Part shown: in pieces, positions 9,712-20,434 of the stretch
Layout: each line of letters starts with the position of its first letter
How positions within the stretch are numbered: the stretch's first letter is position 1
Source of the DNA: Paramacrobiotus richtersi
Lineage: Eukaryota > Tardigrada > Eutardigrada > Parachela > Macrobiotidae
Direction of reading: 5' to 3'
NCBI GenBank assembly: GCA_034698045.1
Contig: JAQGAU010000255.1
Span: 1 to 32,988 of the forward strand
DNA: 32,988 bases
The notes under the pieces: generated by a model
The model's input: only the letters and a program-made list of their open reading frames with translations
The model's database searches: none
Told to the model about the DNA's origin: nothing
Position numbers and translations under genes: made by a program

Positions 9712-12700
9712 ATGTCCCTTCGGAAAACACATGGCGACAGCATTGCGGACAAATCCCTACCATGGAACAGTCTGCCGCGACACGCAGCCTCCCTGTACCC
9801 CTCCCGTCCGTCGCGGATCACGCGCTCTGCCAGCGTCGTGGCCACGGACTCGCTCGAGATCGCGGCCATCCCGAAACTATCCCGCAGGTCCACTCTAACC
9901 GATGTCAAACGGCTCCGGGCGTCGCTGCGCAGCCCGCCACCTCTGCCTATTGGTGCACTACCACGGGCGTGTAAATACATGAAGGTCAGCGAAATGTGAG
10001 CACGAGTGATTAAAAGTCGTTAATCAGCGTAAGAATAGGCATTATAATAACAATAAAGCAAAAATAAAACAGTGAAAAATATGCACTGTTTTATTTTTGC
10101 TTTATGAATATGATAATAAAATACGATAGTTTCACATTATTATGATTAAAAATATGATAATTCCATAAAATTGTTCACAATTAAATTAACCTTTTAAAAG
10201 TATATTCAGTGAATATACTTTTGAAAAGTTCATTTGATTGTGAACAATTTTGTGGAATTATCATATTGAATTTTTTGTCCTTCTGAGTGTGAAATGTTAA
10301 ATAGCATAAATGGTGACTGAGAATGAAAACAATAACAATAAACAAAAAATAATTTTGTGAATATAATAAATTTAGAAATTGCTCGTTAATTGTGATTCTT
10401 TCTGCAAGTGTAGAAATTATGATCTTTTTGCCTTCCTGCTTACAAAGTGACTGCTTACTGGTGATTTTGTTGCAATTTTTTTTATTCTGTAAAATTAATT
10501 ATTCGATTTTGTACGTACTTGTCGGAATCCCAATAGTGGTTACTGTTATGAATCGTAGTGCAGAGGTTCTTCTAGCTGTTTGATAAATACGAATCTTTAG
10601 ACGTCTGGTAGTCAAGTTGTCTGTGGCAGTTTATGAAGGTATATATTTTTTTCATTTCCGTCTTTATATATTTGGACTAAAGCATGTTCTAGAGGAAAAA
10701 ACGTTTCCGGTCGATTCTTTCGGTTCAGTTGTTAGTCGGATTTTGCCGGTGCGCAAAGCCAGACGCTTACTTCTGTGAAGTTTTATTTAACTACTCCGAT
10801 AATTATACTTGGCTGCTAATTATCTGCATCTTCTTTCAATTAGCGTTATTGATCATAAATCTTTTGGCATGTCGAAATTAATGTTTACGAGGAGTTTTGC
10901 ATGGCAGTATCATATCACAATATTCTTGTAAAAGTTAATCGTAGTGCAGTGGCTTAGATTGCGTCCAACTTTTGGGTTTGCTTCAAATCCACAAAACAAA
11001 AATTTGAAACTGTTGCAATCGGCTTTATCTTTACAGAGTCTTTTAAGCTTACTATTGAGTTTTTCCATCAGTTAAAACTGTGCCTGTAATTTGCAAAGCT
11101 TTGCATTAACCTGCAGAAAAAAAAACTTGCTTTTGGGGATCGTTAGCACAGAGTGCAGATTTTCGCTAATTTGTTGCCCGGTTCGAACAATTTCCGGAGA
11201 AATTTCGCTCTGATTACAAGCTATTAATATTTTCTTGACGTAAATATGTTATCCAGGAAGTGAGTTTTGAAATGGATCAGCCGCTGACCGATCCTGAGGG
11301 TGACGCGCCGGTGCCGTTAAATCTACCGGAGCATGCGATGCAGCGTCGCATGACATCACTGGGGGTCAACAGAGGACCAGATGGACGCGAATTCCCCACG
11401 ATCAACAAACTGGCGGTCAGGGCCAAGTATCGCAAAGGACTGGCGGCTACGCGTACGTAAGAACAATCTAAAATAAATCTACAAACAATGTATTAATACT
11501 GAAGACGACAGTAATAAAATTACGATAATGGATGTATAATTAATAGAAACATCATGAAAAAAATAAATAATAAATAAATAAATGTAAAATACATCAATGA
11601 AAGTTATGAAACAACGGTAATGGCAGAACATAGCATGTCACTACTGTTTCAGTGACTCATCTAGAACACCTCGACAAACCATGTAACATAATTATCGACA
11701 CCTAGAATCATTCTTTTGACTGCGACTTGATTTTTGTTCATACAAATGTGCTTTTTACGGAATCTTTGTAGCTTGTTCCTTAACGGTACAGTGGCGGTTT
11801 AAAGAAGTTTACACCAACGAATTGCATGGTGGTTTAGATTCAGAATTGTGCGTTGATTGAGGATGAACATGGTACTGTGTAATTAGCCACTTCACTACGA
11901 TTAACTGTACAGTCTGAATTACCGTATGCACAATTAACATTAAACTGGCAGATGTTATGGTTGACATAGCCACGTACGGATGTCGTTTGCACATCATTTA
12001 AGCTGTCTTATTACCAAACAGGATTTGTCAGTTCGTACTGTGTTTGGAATAGCGCAAATGGGTTATCTATATTATTTTCGTAGGATTTATGCGGCTGTTG
12101 AAGGTGATTGAAGCGGCCAAAGCGGCGCATGCCCGGTGTAAAATGCAACAGGAAATTCCCCGCATTAATCGGGAATTCGAGGATCCCTTCTTACGGCTGC
12201 AGCGGAAAATGTGCCACGAGAATAAGAAGCACTTTCTTATGTAAGATGACCCTGTTTTCAGCTGTTAGTCAAGTTCGGTCTGATTTTTTTTAAAATTTTT
12301 ACTATAATATAGTAAACATTTAAAAAATATTATTTGAAAATTTAAAAATATTTTACTCAAATATTATTTGAGTCAATGCAGTTAAGTTGATTTGAATGAT
12401 AATGCGTCGAGTTTGTACGCAAACTGTGCGGAGTGCAGGTGGATATCAGCAGTGCTGATGTCTTTAGAAAAACTGCATCATATTCGTATCGGATACTTCA
12501 GCGTCATTTCTGGCTCCTAATTTTCAAGAAAAATCCAGTTTTTGCCATCAGCGAAACGGCAGTTAGTAAACTAAATTAAAAAATTATTAACATGTATTGC
12601 CGTTTTAACGCATGTCATACTATGGTACAGCAGTAAACATACAATTAAAAAATTAATCTAAATTAACTGAAAATTAACTAAATTAGGGACTTTAAATTAA

Positions 12701-15700
12701 TTTAGGAAATTAATTAAATTAATCAACGCAAGCATCTGCTTACCCATGTATGATAAATAACTAATAGAAAAATTTCCGCTCAAAAACCGTCTCATGCTTT
12801 TATAGAATCCAGTCGCTATTTTTGGGCTTATGGCACCGGAAATTCCTGCTGGACGTGGAGCTAAAGTGTGCGGAGGGTTTCGTGCCCATGCATTTACCAT
12901 TATTGTCGGCGCACAGCGATGTGTGGACGGATTTCTGTTACCAGCGCGGCTGCAGTCTGTACAAGCAGAATCCCATCCTCATTGACTTCGGCTCGGCGGT
13001 GACCTTACTGGGATTGCGCAATGTCGTCAATTATTTGTACGTGGGTAAAATCAAGGCGAGTGTGTTGTTTCCAAAAATTTGATTGGTATCATTTTTATTG
13101 ATACCGAAATGAGGAAGCAGCGTTCTTTTTTCACAGCAGTGAATATACCGCAAAATTAACGGACAAGGTGTTAGTTTCTGGAAGTAGTTTCTGGAATTTT
13201 GTAGTTTCTGGAAGTAATCACTAAATTTTGTTATAGTTTGTGAACTTCTGTCTCATCGGTCGAAGGATCAGTGGGTACAGTACCCAGTGAGTGCATTATA
13301 ATTCGTAACAATCAATCCGTATGCATAAGAGTATATAACAGAAGCTGATCGAAAAAAGTAGTACCATCACTGCCGATGTGCATGAAAGTATTCTGAGCCG
13401 TTCTGAACATTTCAATCAATTGTTTCATAACGTTAACTAGCTCCTCGCATATCGATATCGGAAGAATTTTAAGCCTCTGTACTACGCCTCAACACCTAAT
13501 ACGCTTTTTCTACATACACAGATTAGGTCGGTTACCGCTAATAACTGTAAGGCAAGATTGGCTCGAGATGAAACAAACGCGAAGTGTTTCAGTTTTGACA
13601 GATTTGAAGGATCAAAAAGCGTGGCGTTGCGAGGACTGTTTTGTGCTAGCAGTGATTTTTCCCCACGTGAATATGATATCTCCTGCAGCGAAAGCATTGG
13701 GGGCATGGGTCGCATACTGCGTGTAACGTAAAAAAAGCTATTTATTGAATGTACGTTGTCGAAGTACTACATGAGCGCGCTCACCGATGGCTGCACTAAA
13801 GCATCGAAGCGAAGAAACGAAAGGTCACAAGGTGTAGGTAGTTAAGCATAAACCACCGTCAGCGATATTACCGTAACAAAATTGTGGATTACTTTAGTTT
13901 TTGTCGACCGACAAATACACAACACAAAACCCCTTTTCGCTGAGTAAATCAAAGAGGGCCCACGCTTCGCTTACAACCCAACTTAGCCAGCCCGAACCTT
14001 CCAGATTTCGAAGAGCTTCCTACCGTTTGAAAGAGCGCGATGCGTAGATTCTAGAATTGCTTTCGAATCCGGAAGGCTAAGGCTGGCTAGGTTGGGTTAC
14101 CAGGTTGAAAAAGAATACAACGTATATACAACAACAACATGTCCCGCGCACAATATGGACTCTTGGTATAGGTTGGATACAGCAACTGTGTAGAGATCTT
14201 CGACGCGGCCCGCGCTTTACGCCTGCACTATCTAGCCAAGATGGCCGAGGCCTTTGCCAACGTCCTCCTGCAGGAGCACAATCTGTGGAGCACGGTGAGC
14301 GCCACCCGCGGCAACCCCTGCGGACTCTTCGACATTGCATGGACCAAACTGGCCACCATGTTCGTCGAGCTGGCCACGGGGCGCGAGTTTATGGAGATGG
14401 ATGTGGAGGATCTGTTGTGGTTCCTCAGACAGAATGAACTCAAGATTACGGTGAGTTGGGAAGCTGGTGTCATTCTCTTGCTTATTTTTTCTTTCTTTTA
14501 ACCTGTTTATGCGTTGTTTATTGGACAAAAGCTGCCAGAAGTATAACAATTGTGCTGCTGCACAAAAAGTACTACAGGGCTTTAGATGGTAGAAATGGCT
14601 TTCAATCAACAGACTACTAGTAACACTTGGAGACATTATGTGAATCGTAGTGTAATGGCTAACATGTATGCCAATTTGTCTTATGAACAGCATGCAGGCT
14701 AAACAATTAAGGCGCATTAGCGAACAACTTTTTTCTGTACATTCAAAAAGTGAAATTAGGTAGTATCTTCTGTAGTAATTTTGTGCACTATACTTTGGAC
14801 AGCAAATACAGAATACACATTCATCGCTGAGAATGCAAGATTCCTTGTTAAATCGTTTTTCTTTATGAGGAAACATATGAAAATGATTGAAAAACGTAAT
14901 TAGTAGGGAAAACGTAGGGAAGATTTATACCAAGCGATCTTGCTTTGTACAGTACCGTTAAACCGCACAAAGTTTCAGCAGATTTGCAATGAATATTTCG
15001 ATATCTTTCGTAAATTAAACAGATGCACAAGTTGTGTACCAGATCGGTTATTAGCGTTAGATGACCAATCCGATCTTGCAGAGTGAGTACGAAGTGTTTG
15101 AGGCCGCGATCAACTGGATGAAGCACGACCGACTGGCGCGCATACCGCACTTCCAGTCCCTCATGGGCTGCATTCGTTTTGCCCTGATGACCACTGACGA
15201 GCTGGTCCTGTGCATGAAGTCCGATCTGGTCTTCCAGGAGCCCATTGGCATGGAGATGCTCAGCTTTGCCAATCTGTAAGTGTATAATGATAAGGGCATT
15301 GATTACTTGTATGGTTTATGAAATTTTATCGGTAAATGGACAACTTTGTAGTGGACCTTGTTTGTGTTTATCCGGAAGATGTAGAGATCGGCTAAAGGTC
15401 ACCGAGAAATGCGTAGCGATGTGGGTGACATCTACTGCAGAATAGATTTTCGAATCAGTTTATATTTCTTTACATAATTAAGTTAGTTAGAATTAATACA
15501 TAATGAGAATTATAATTAACAAGTAATTATGTATATTGGCAACATAATATTGCTGTTATCGTTATACTATGATTGTTACGTGTAATTTATTTGTACCCAG
15601 AAAGTCTGTCTTTTTTAAGCACTTGCTGATTTGTATAAGTAGTTTAGAATTTCTGGCGGACACGGGTCGAAACCACCACGTTTCTTTTATAACTACACAA

Positions 15701-16637
15701 TCTGCATTAAATTTTGTCGGGTTGTAACTAACTTGCACGTGGATGTGCCTGATTGATTCCATTAATGAAAAATTTTTTTAATCCATATATTTTTATTTGG
15801 AGGAAAAGCTTGTTGTGATAGCAAGTTTGGTTAAACGTTTTGTGTTATAATTATGTTTTACATCAGTAAGACAGTAACTGTTAGTGAAAATTTGATATGA
15901 CGTATGGTTTTATGGCGCAACGTATCGAGCAGTGAACAGTCGTAGTGTAGTGGCCGCATTGCTGTCTCTCCTGTCGATATTTGTATTCGCACTAATACAT
16001 GTAGTGTAGTAAGAAGCTTCCAGTTTTTACTACATAGACTCTTCCAGTTAGCTAACGGTTGACTATAATTATGAAAGTACATTGCAGTCAATAATTCACC
16101 ATGATACTGTTAAATATTTTTCAGTATGACGTTTTACTGCAAAACATTTTCGCTAGTTAATTTAGTTTTATGTCGAATAAATTTGCAATCGGATTCAGAC
16201 AGTTTTGGCCGCTCAAGAATGTGATAAATCGCCGATGATTTTATCTGAATATTATCGTTGTCTGTCGTTAGCCGGTGTTTGTGTCGTTTTAAATATGAAT
16301 TAGACACTTAGATTGTAATAAATCAGTTAAAGGTTGCTTCGCTCGGTCATAATTAATCTAATGCTCATTAAAAAATTAAAAAAATAAAAAAAATTTCAAT
16401 TTAAAAAATTGAAAAAAATTGAAAAAAATGAAAAACTGAAAAATAAAAAATCAAGTAGCCTGTTGTTTAATCTGATGTAAATTAGTAGAAAATTTAAAAA
16501 TCATTTGTATTTGCAGAGCGCGTCTGTATGCCAGCCAAAACCAGAACTGGTCCGATTACGAGTTGCCCAAAACGCGAATGAATCCCGTTAGAATGGAGAA
16601 ACATTACGAAATGCTGGGTTGTGCCGTTGATCTGTAG
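9712..16637 (+). CDS. BTB-BACK domain protein (copy A, intact), seven exons
   Basis: Exons are 9712-9984, 11257-11452, 12084-12240, 12806-13055, 14172-14450, 15082-15275 and 16517-16637. All joins keep frame, giving 489 residues. Residues 1-157 are Arg/Ser/Pro-rich and probably disordered. Residues 158-215 form a charged helical stretch with CHENKKHF. The BTB/POZ domain (about 222-325) starts FLLDVELKCAEGF and continues PMHLPLLSAHSDVW, DFGSAV and NYLYVGKIK, then VEIFDAARALRLHYLAK. The BACK domain (about 345-450) has MDVEDLLWFLRQNELKIT, SEYEVFEAAINWMKHD and SLMGCIRFALMT. A 39-residue tail ends GCAVDL. Family knowledge: BTB-BACK proteins often dimerise and act as CUL3 ubiquitin-ligase adaptors. 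There are no Kelch repeats, so any substrate-binding region would be the unusual N- or C-terminus. Intron 4 appears to use a GC donor. The downstream region holds decayed copies of this gene. Confidence 0.85.
10053..10105. repeat. Perfect 22-bp inverted repeat (hairpin)
   Basis: The arms 10053-10074 and 10084-10105 are exact reverse complements (left arm ATAAAGCAAAAATAAAACAG then TG), with a 9-base loop. It lies in intron 1 of BTB copy A, next to the larger fold-back at 10130-10294, and is absent from the matching intron of copy B. Confidence 0.9.
10130..10294. mobile_element. Fold-back MITE-like element
   Basis: The core arms 10151-10208 and 10210-10267 (58 bp each around one central G) pair at roughly 90%. 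Outside them TTTCACA (10130-10136) and TGTGAAA (10288-10294) continue the inversion after unmatched spacers. It has no coding capacity and is absent from copy B, so it is either an insertion into copy A or a loss in B. No clear target-site duplication was seen. Confidence 0.65.
10552..10568 (+). repeat. Dispersed-motif copy, BTB intron 1 site a
   Basis: ATCGTAGTGCAGAGGTT. Matching copies at the same intron position lie at 18104-18120 (B), 21952-21968 (C), 26366-26382 (D1) and 27879-27895 (D2), so the sequence was in place before the gene duplicated. Confidence 0.75.
10938..10990 (+). repeat. Dispersed-motif copy, BTB intron 1 site b, with A- and B-box-like blocks
   Basis: ATCGTAGTGCAGTGGCT (10938-10954) contains an exact A-box fit, TAGTGCAGTGG. 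GCTTCAAATCC at 10980-10990 is B-box-like and is followed by ACAAAACAAAAA. Counterparts lie at about 18314 (degenerate, B), 22353 (C), 26765 (D1) and 28027 (D2). Confidence 0.7.
11885..11901 (-). repeat. Dispersed-motif copy, BTB intron 2
   Basis: The plus strand reads AGCCACTTCACTACGAT. Counterparts at the same position and in the same inverted orientation lie at 19019-19035, 22927-22943, 27396-27412, 29164-29180 and 29812-29828. In copy C the minus strand has GGTTCAACGCA 28 bases past the A-box, a good B-box fit. Confidence 0.75.
13056..13061 (+). promoter_or_regulatory. Probable non-canonical GC splice donor of BTB intron 4
   Basis: Exon 4 must end after ATCAAG for the BTB domain to run in phase into exon 5 (KIK|VGY). 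The intron then starts GCGAGT, a GC-AG intron with a good U1 match otherwise. AATCAAGGCGAGT is kept in copies B and D3. A weaker GT two codons later would also keep frame in A. Confidence 0.6.
13472..13488 (-). repeat. Dispersed-motif copy, BTB intron 4
   Basis: The plus strand reads AGCCTCTGTACTACGCC. Counterparts lie at 20307-20323 (B) and 30890-30906 (D3), the last restoring ...ACTACGAT. Confidence 0.7.
13975..14098. mobile_element. Small inverted-repeat MITE-like element
   Basis: The left end (AACCCAACTTAGCCAGCC...) and right end (...GGCTGGCTAGGTTGGGTT) are inverted repeats of about 37 bp with a few mismatches, enclosing about 50 bp. It lies in intron 4 of BTB copy A and is not seen in the matching part of copy B. 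It has no coding capacity. A 3-4 bp TTA(C) flank may be its target site. Confidence 0.6.
14644..14660 (+). repeat. Dispersed-motif copy, BTB intron 5
   Basis: ATCGTAGTGTAATGGCT. The counterpart in D3 is 31925-31941 (ATTGTAGTGTATCGGCT). Both are preceded by similar AACACT(T)GGGAGA-type sequence, also hinted at upstream of the receptor-intron copies. Confidence 0.7.
15380..15403 (+). other. Conserved 24-bp block in BTB intron 6
   Basis: A block ending GATCGGCTAAAGGTCACC is identical in A (15380-15403), C (24484-24507) and D3 (32603-32626), while the surrounding intron has clearly diverged. The role is unknown; chance survival is possible. Confidence 0.6.
15939..15955 (+). repeat. Dispersed-motif copy, BTB intron 6
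   Basis: GTCGTAGTGTAGTGGCC. Counterparts are 24753-24769 (C) and 32873-32889 (D3). A similar copy at 23490-23506 sits after exon 3 of copy C. They share upstream sequence (GGTTTTATGGCG, then TATCGA and AGTGA), so the repeat extends at least 50 bases before the motif. Confidence 0.75.
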
Positions 16638-16843
16638 TTACAACCAAATTGACAAGTATTCTTGGTTTTTCGGATTTGTCGAATTTTTTCAATCATTTTT
16701 TTGGCTGGAATGTGTGTTTTCCTGTCCACTTTCATGCGGAAAGAGAGAAAGTAAATCCGAGTTTTTATTGTTTCTAGAAAATGCTTGACTTGGTATGTTG
16801 GAAACGCTGTTACAATTGCTTGTTTAAATGGCTTTCAGTGCTT

Positions 16844-16849
16844 AATAAA
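16844..16849 (+). terminator. Candidate polyadenylation signal of BTB copy A
   Basis: AATAAA about 207 bases after the stop. It sits in TTAATAAAAT, which recurs at the same position after exon 7 of copy C (25614-25619). Confidence 0.6.
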
Positions 16850-16868
16850 ATGTTTTTATGTTGTAGAA

Positions 16869-16885
16869 ATCGTAGTTTAATGGCT
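16869..16885 (+). repeat. Dispersed-motif copy, 3' flank of BTB copy A
   Basis: ATCGTAGTTTAATGGCT. The counterpart after copy C is ATCGTAGTGCAATGGCT at 25643-25659. In both it lies about 20-25 bases after the polyadenylation hexamer. Confidence 0.7.
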
Positions 16886-19682
16886 GCATAGTGCATAACG
16901 ACGTGAACACGGCGCCGGCTTGCCAGCTGCGCGGCATTCGATATTCGCTGCTTATAAACAATCTTTTACGAGATGTCGCAGTTTCTGTTTAAATCTACTT
17001 TTTTCCAAATTGCATAGGGATTTACTATAGAATACTATAATAATAAACGATTTAAGATATTGATTTTATGTAAGATATTATTTCACAATTAAATTCTGCT
17101 ATAAATCATGCAGTTTGTTAATTAGATTTTTTTGACTTCGCTTACGAAATTTATAGTTTCTACTTCCGATATATGGAAATTCCTACAAACGATCGAGCTC
17201 TGTCAGTGTGACAATAACACATAAACTTTATTCAGATCGCGATTCGGTCAGCGAAAGTCATCCACCGGTCACTTCACATACTATTGACGTTTTATTGAAC
17301 GTAAAATTCAGTCAAGGCAACAATGGCGCGTGATAAATTCCATTTTGGGACGCACACCGACATCCCAACGAAAAAACAATGGATTAAAAGTGCAAACCAC
17401 AATTTTCCAATGCGACTGAAAAAAATTGATTATCAGGGATTAACCGGCTTTTTTCTTCTCTTCGTTGCTATCACTTCGCACGTTGCATTTTGATGTGAAA
17501 TTCGTTGATTTGGTGTTCTGAGCATGTCCCTCCGGAAAACACACGGCGACAACATTGCGGATAAATCATTACCGTGGAACAGTCTGCCGCGACACACGGG
17601 CTCCCTGTACCCCTCCCGTCCATCGCAGATCACGCGCTCAGCCAGCGTGGTGGCCACGGATTCGCCCGAGATCGCGGCCATCCCGAAACTCTCCCGCAAG
17701 TCCACTTTAACCGATGTTAAACGTCTCCGGGCGTCGCTGCGCAGTCCGCCGCCTCTGCCTGTTGGAGCACTGCCGCGGACGTGTAAATACATGAAGGTAG
17801 TGTGAGCATGAAATGAATTTTAGATGAGAGTGTAGAGATGTAGTGTAGAGTGTAGAGACGAGCGTACCACTACCGTATAGAAAAAATAAAACCGAATAGG
17901 TACATGTCAATTCAGAAAAAGTTCATTAACTGTGATCACGCTTGTAAGCGTAAAAATCATGATAATTTTGTCTTCCTGATTACATGATGGTGCTGCTGTT
18001 TTGGTTTTATTGCAGTTGTTATGTGTTCTAGAGGACTAATTGTGCAATTTAATTATGTGCCTGTCGGAATCTCAGTAGTGGTTAGCACTGGTTACTATTG
18101 TGAATCGTAGTGCAGAGGCTCGTACACTTGAATATAAATCTCATAAAAGGTGTTAACGTCTGGTAATCAAGTTAACTTTGCCAGTTTACAAAAGTAACCG
18201 CTTTCTGGTTTTATATCCGTTCTCCAGGATTTTTTAACAGGGATGCTGTAGACTTCTTCGTGTGAGGCTCGTATCATATCCTGCACGCATGGTGAAGCAG
18301 ATTATGAATGTCAGTCGTACTTAGTGGAGTGACTTATTATTCGCTTCGACTCGATCCTTTCGCTTTTGAATCTAAAGTTTAGATCCACGAAAAACATTGG
18401 AAATGGATTTCTCTACCTTCAGTAAATTAAAGTTGCTTTTGTTCTTACATCGAGGTACATCTGTTGCTGTAATTTTCAAATCCAGCATGACCTTTCCAAA
18501 ATAACTCGGGGCTATTGTAAATACCATAGGTGTAGTTTGTCGATCGGTTCCAACAATTTTACGAGAAATTTGGTACAGGTTGTAATCTGCTAATATTTTA
18601 TTGACTGGAATATGTTTGTTAAGAAGTGAGTTTTGAAATGGATCAGCCGGTGACCGATCGACTGAAGGCGACGCGCCGGTGCCGCTCAATTTACCGCAGC
18701 ATGCGGTGGAGCGCCGTATGACGTCACTAGGGGTCAATAGGGGACCCGATGGCCGCGAATTCCCCACGATCAACAAACTGGCGGTCAGAGCCAAGTATCG
18801 CAAAAGATTGGCTGCCACCCGTACGTAAGAACAATCTACGACGACTCGACACGCGACACCATGCATGAACAATGAAGCCAACAGTAATGAGGTTACGATA
18901 ATGGATGGATGATTAATAAAATGTATGCTGTAACTTGAGAAAAAATATGTGTACGAACGAATTAGATGCTACTATTTAGAGCAACGGAGTCGACGGATTA
19001 TTTGCAACGGAACTTGCATGCCACTTCACTACGATAATCATTAATCATGCACTACCTAATCTACCACATTTAACATTCGGCGCAGTCACTTTACACGTAC
19101 TGTGACGTACAACATTTATGCCAGTTTCTTACTCGAAAGTGCATATTCCCGGTTCGGTAGATAAATGTGATGTAATCATGTAGGTACTGTGATATATATA
19201 CAGTAGAGATGAATGCAACTGATTTGATGAATTCTGCAGGATTTATGCGGCTGTTGAATGTGATCGAAGCGGCCAAAGCGGCACATGCGCGATGCAAAAT
19301 GCAACAAGAAATTCCCCGGGTTAATCGGGAATTCGAGGATCCCTTTCTAAGATTGCAGCGGAAAATGTGCCACGAGAATAAGAAAAACTTTCTACCGTGA
19401 GTAGATTGATCGGTGAAAATTATTTAACTTAGATGAAACAATCATCCCCGCAGCCATGTATTATACAAAACTTATTAGAACTGATAAGAAAATCTCTCTA
19501 AATGCATCTCATGCTTTTGTAGAATCCAGTCGCTATTTTTGGGTTTATGGCACCGGAAGTTCCTGCTGGATGTAGATCTAAAGTGTGCGGAGGGTTACGT
19601 GCAGCCCATGCATTTGCCGTTGTTGTCCGCGCACAGCGATGTGTGGACGGATTTCTGTTACCAGCGTGGCTGCAGCCTGTAA

Positions 19683-19820
19683 AAGGCTGTATTACTTATG
19701 AATGGTCATAATTAGTCTCTAAATTAAGTTTTAGCATTAATTAGACCTATTTGGCTGCAATACGGCTTTGTAGTAGAATTATGGCAGAAATTAAATATAT
19801 TCCAGGGGCAATGGTATGGG
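19683..19820 (+). other. Intron-like insertion inside exon 4 of copy B
   Basis: The replaced segment starts GTAAAAGG right after the Leu codon's CT and contains TATATTCCAG near its end, so it has GT-AG borders and AT-rich content like a new intron. Splicing there would still leave an out-of-frame stop. Its origin is unknown. Confidence 0.4.
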
Positions 19821-20434
19821 GTGACCTTACTGGGACTGCGCAATGTCGTCAGTTATTGTACGTGGGTAGAATCAAGGCGAGTGTGTATTTTTCCAAAAAT
19901 TTGATTGATATGATTTTTATTGATAGCGAAATGAGGAAGCAGCGTTCTTGTTTCCACAACAATGATTATATTAACTGGCAAGGGTTGAATTAATTGACGA
20001 AATTACTGCTAACAACAATAAAATTTATATTTTTTTGCAGTTTCCGGAAGCAGTTACTAAATTTTGTTCTAGTTAGTGAACTTCTATCTTATTGGTCGAA
20101 GGATTAGTGCGTACAGTGCTTAGTGAGCGCAGTAAAATTCGCAAGATTCAATCAGTAGACATAAGAGTATATAACAGAAACTAATCGAAAAAAAGTAGTA
20201 CCATCACTTCCGCTGTGCAGGAAAGTATTCTAAGCCGTTCTGAACATTCAAATCGAGTGTTTCGTAACGTTAACTAGCTTCTCTCATATCGATCGTATGG
20301 ATTTTAAGCCTCTGTACTACGCCTCATCACGTAATACGCTTTTTTTACATACACGGTACACAGATTAGGTCGGTTACCGTCGAAAACGAAACAATTTTGT
20401 TGATACTTTCCATTTTATAAATTTAGACATTGTA

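Larger units (their letters stand above)
16638..17523. other. Intergenic region between BTB copies A and B
   Basis: Holds the 3' untranslated region of copy A with AATAAA at 16844, a dispersed-motif copy at 16869-16885, AT-rich sequence, and the upstream region of copy B. No gene is seen. Confidence 0.6.

Noticed and set aside
11172-11192. GGTTCGAACAA block that looks like a tRNA B-box
   Set aside because: It lies about 240 bases from the nearest A-box-like motif and no cloverleaf can be formed, so it is not a tRNA gene.
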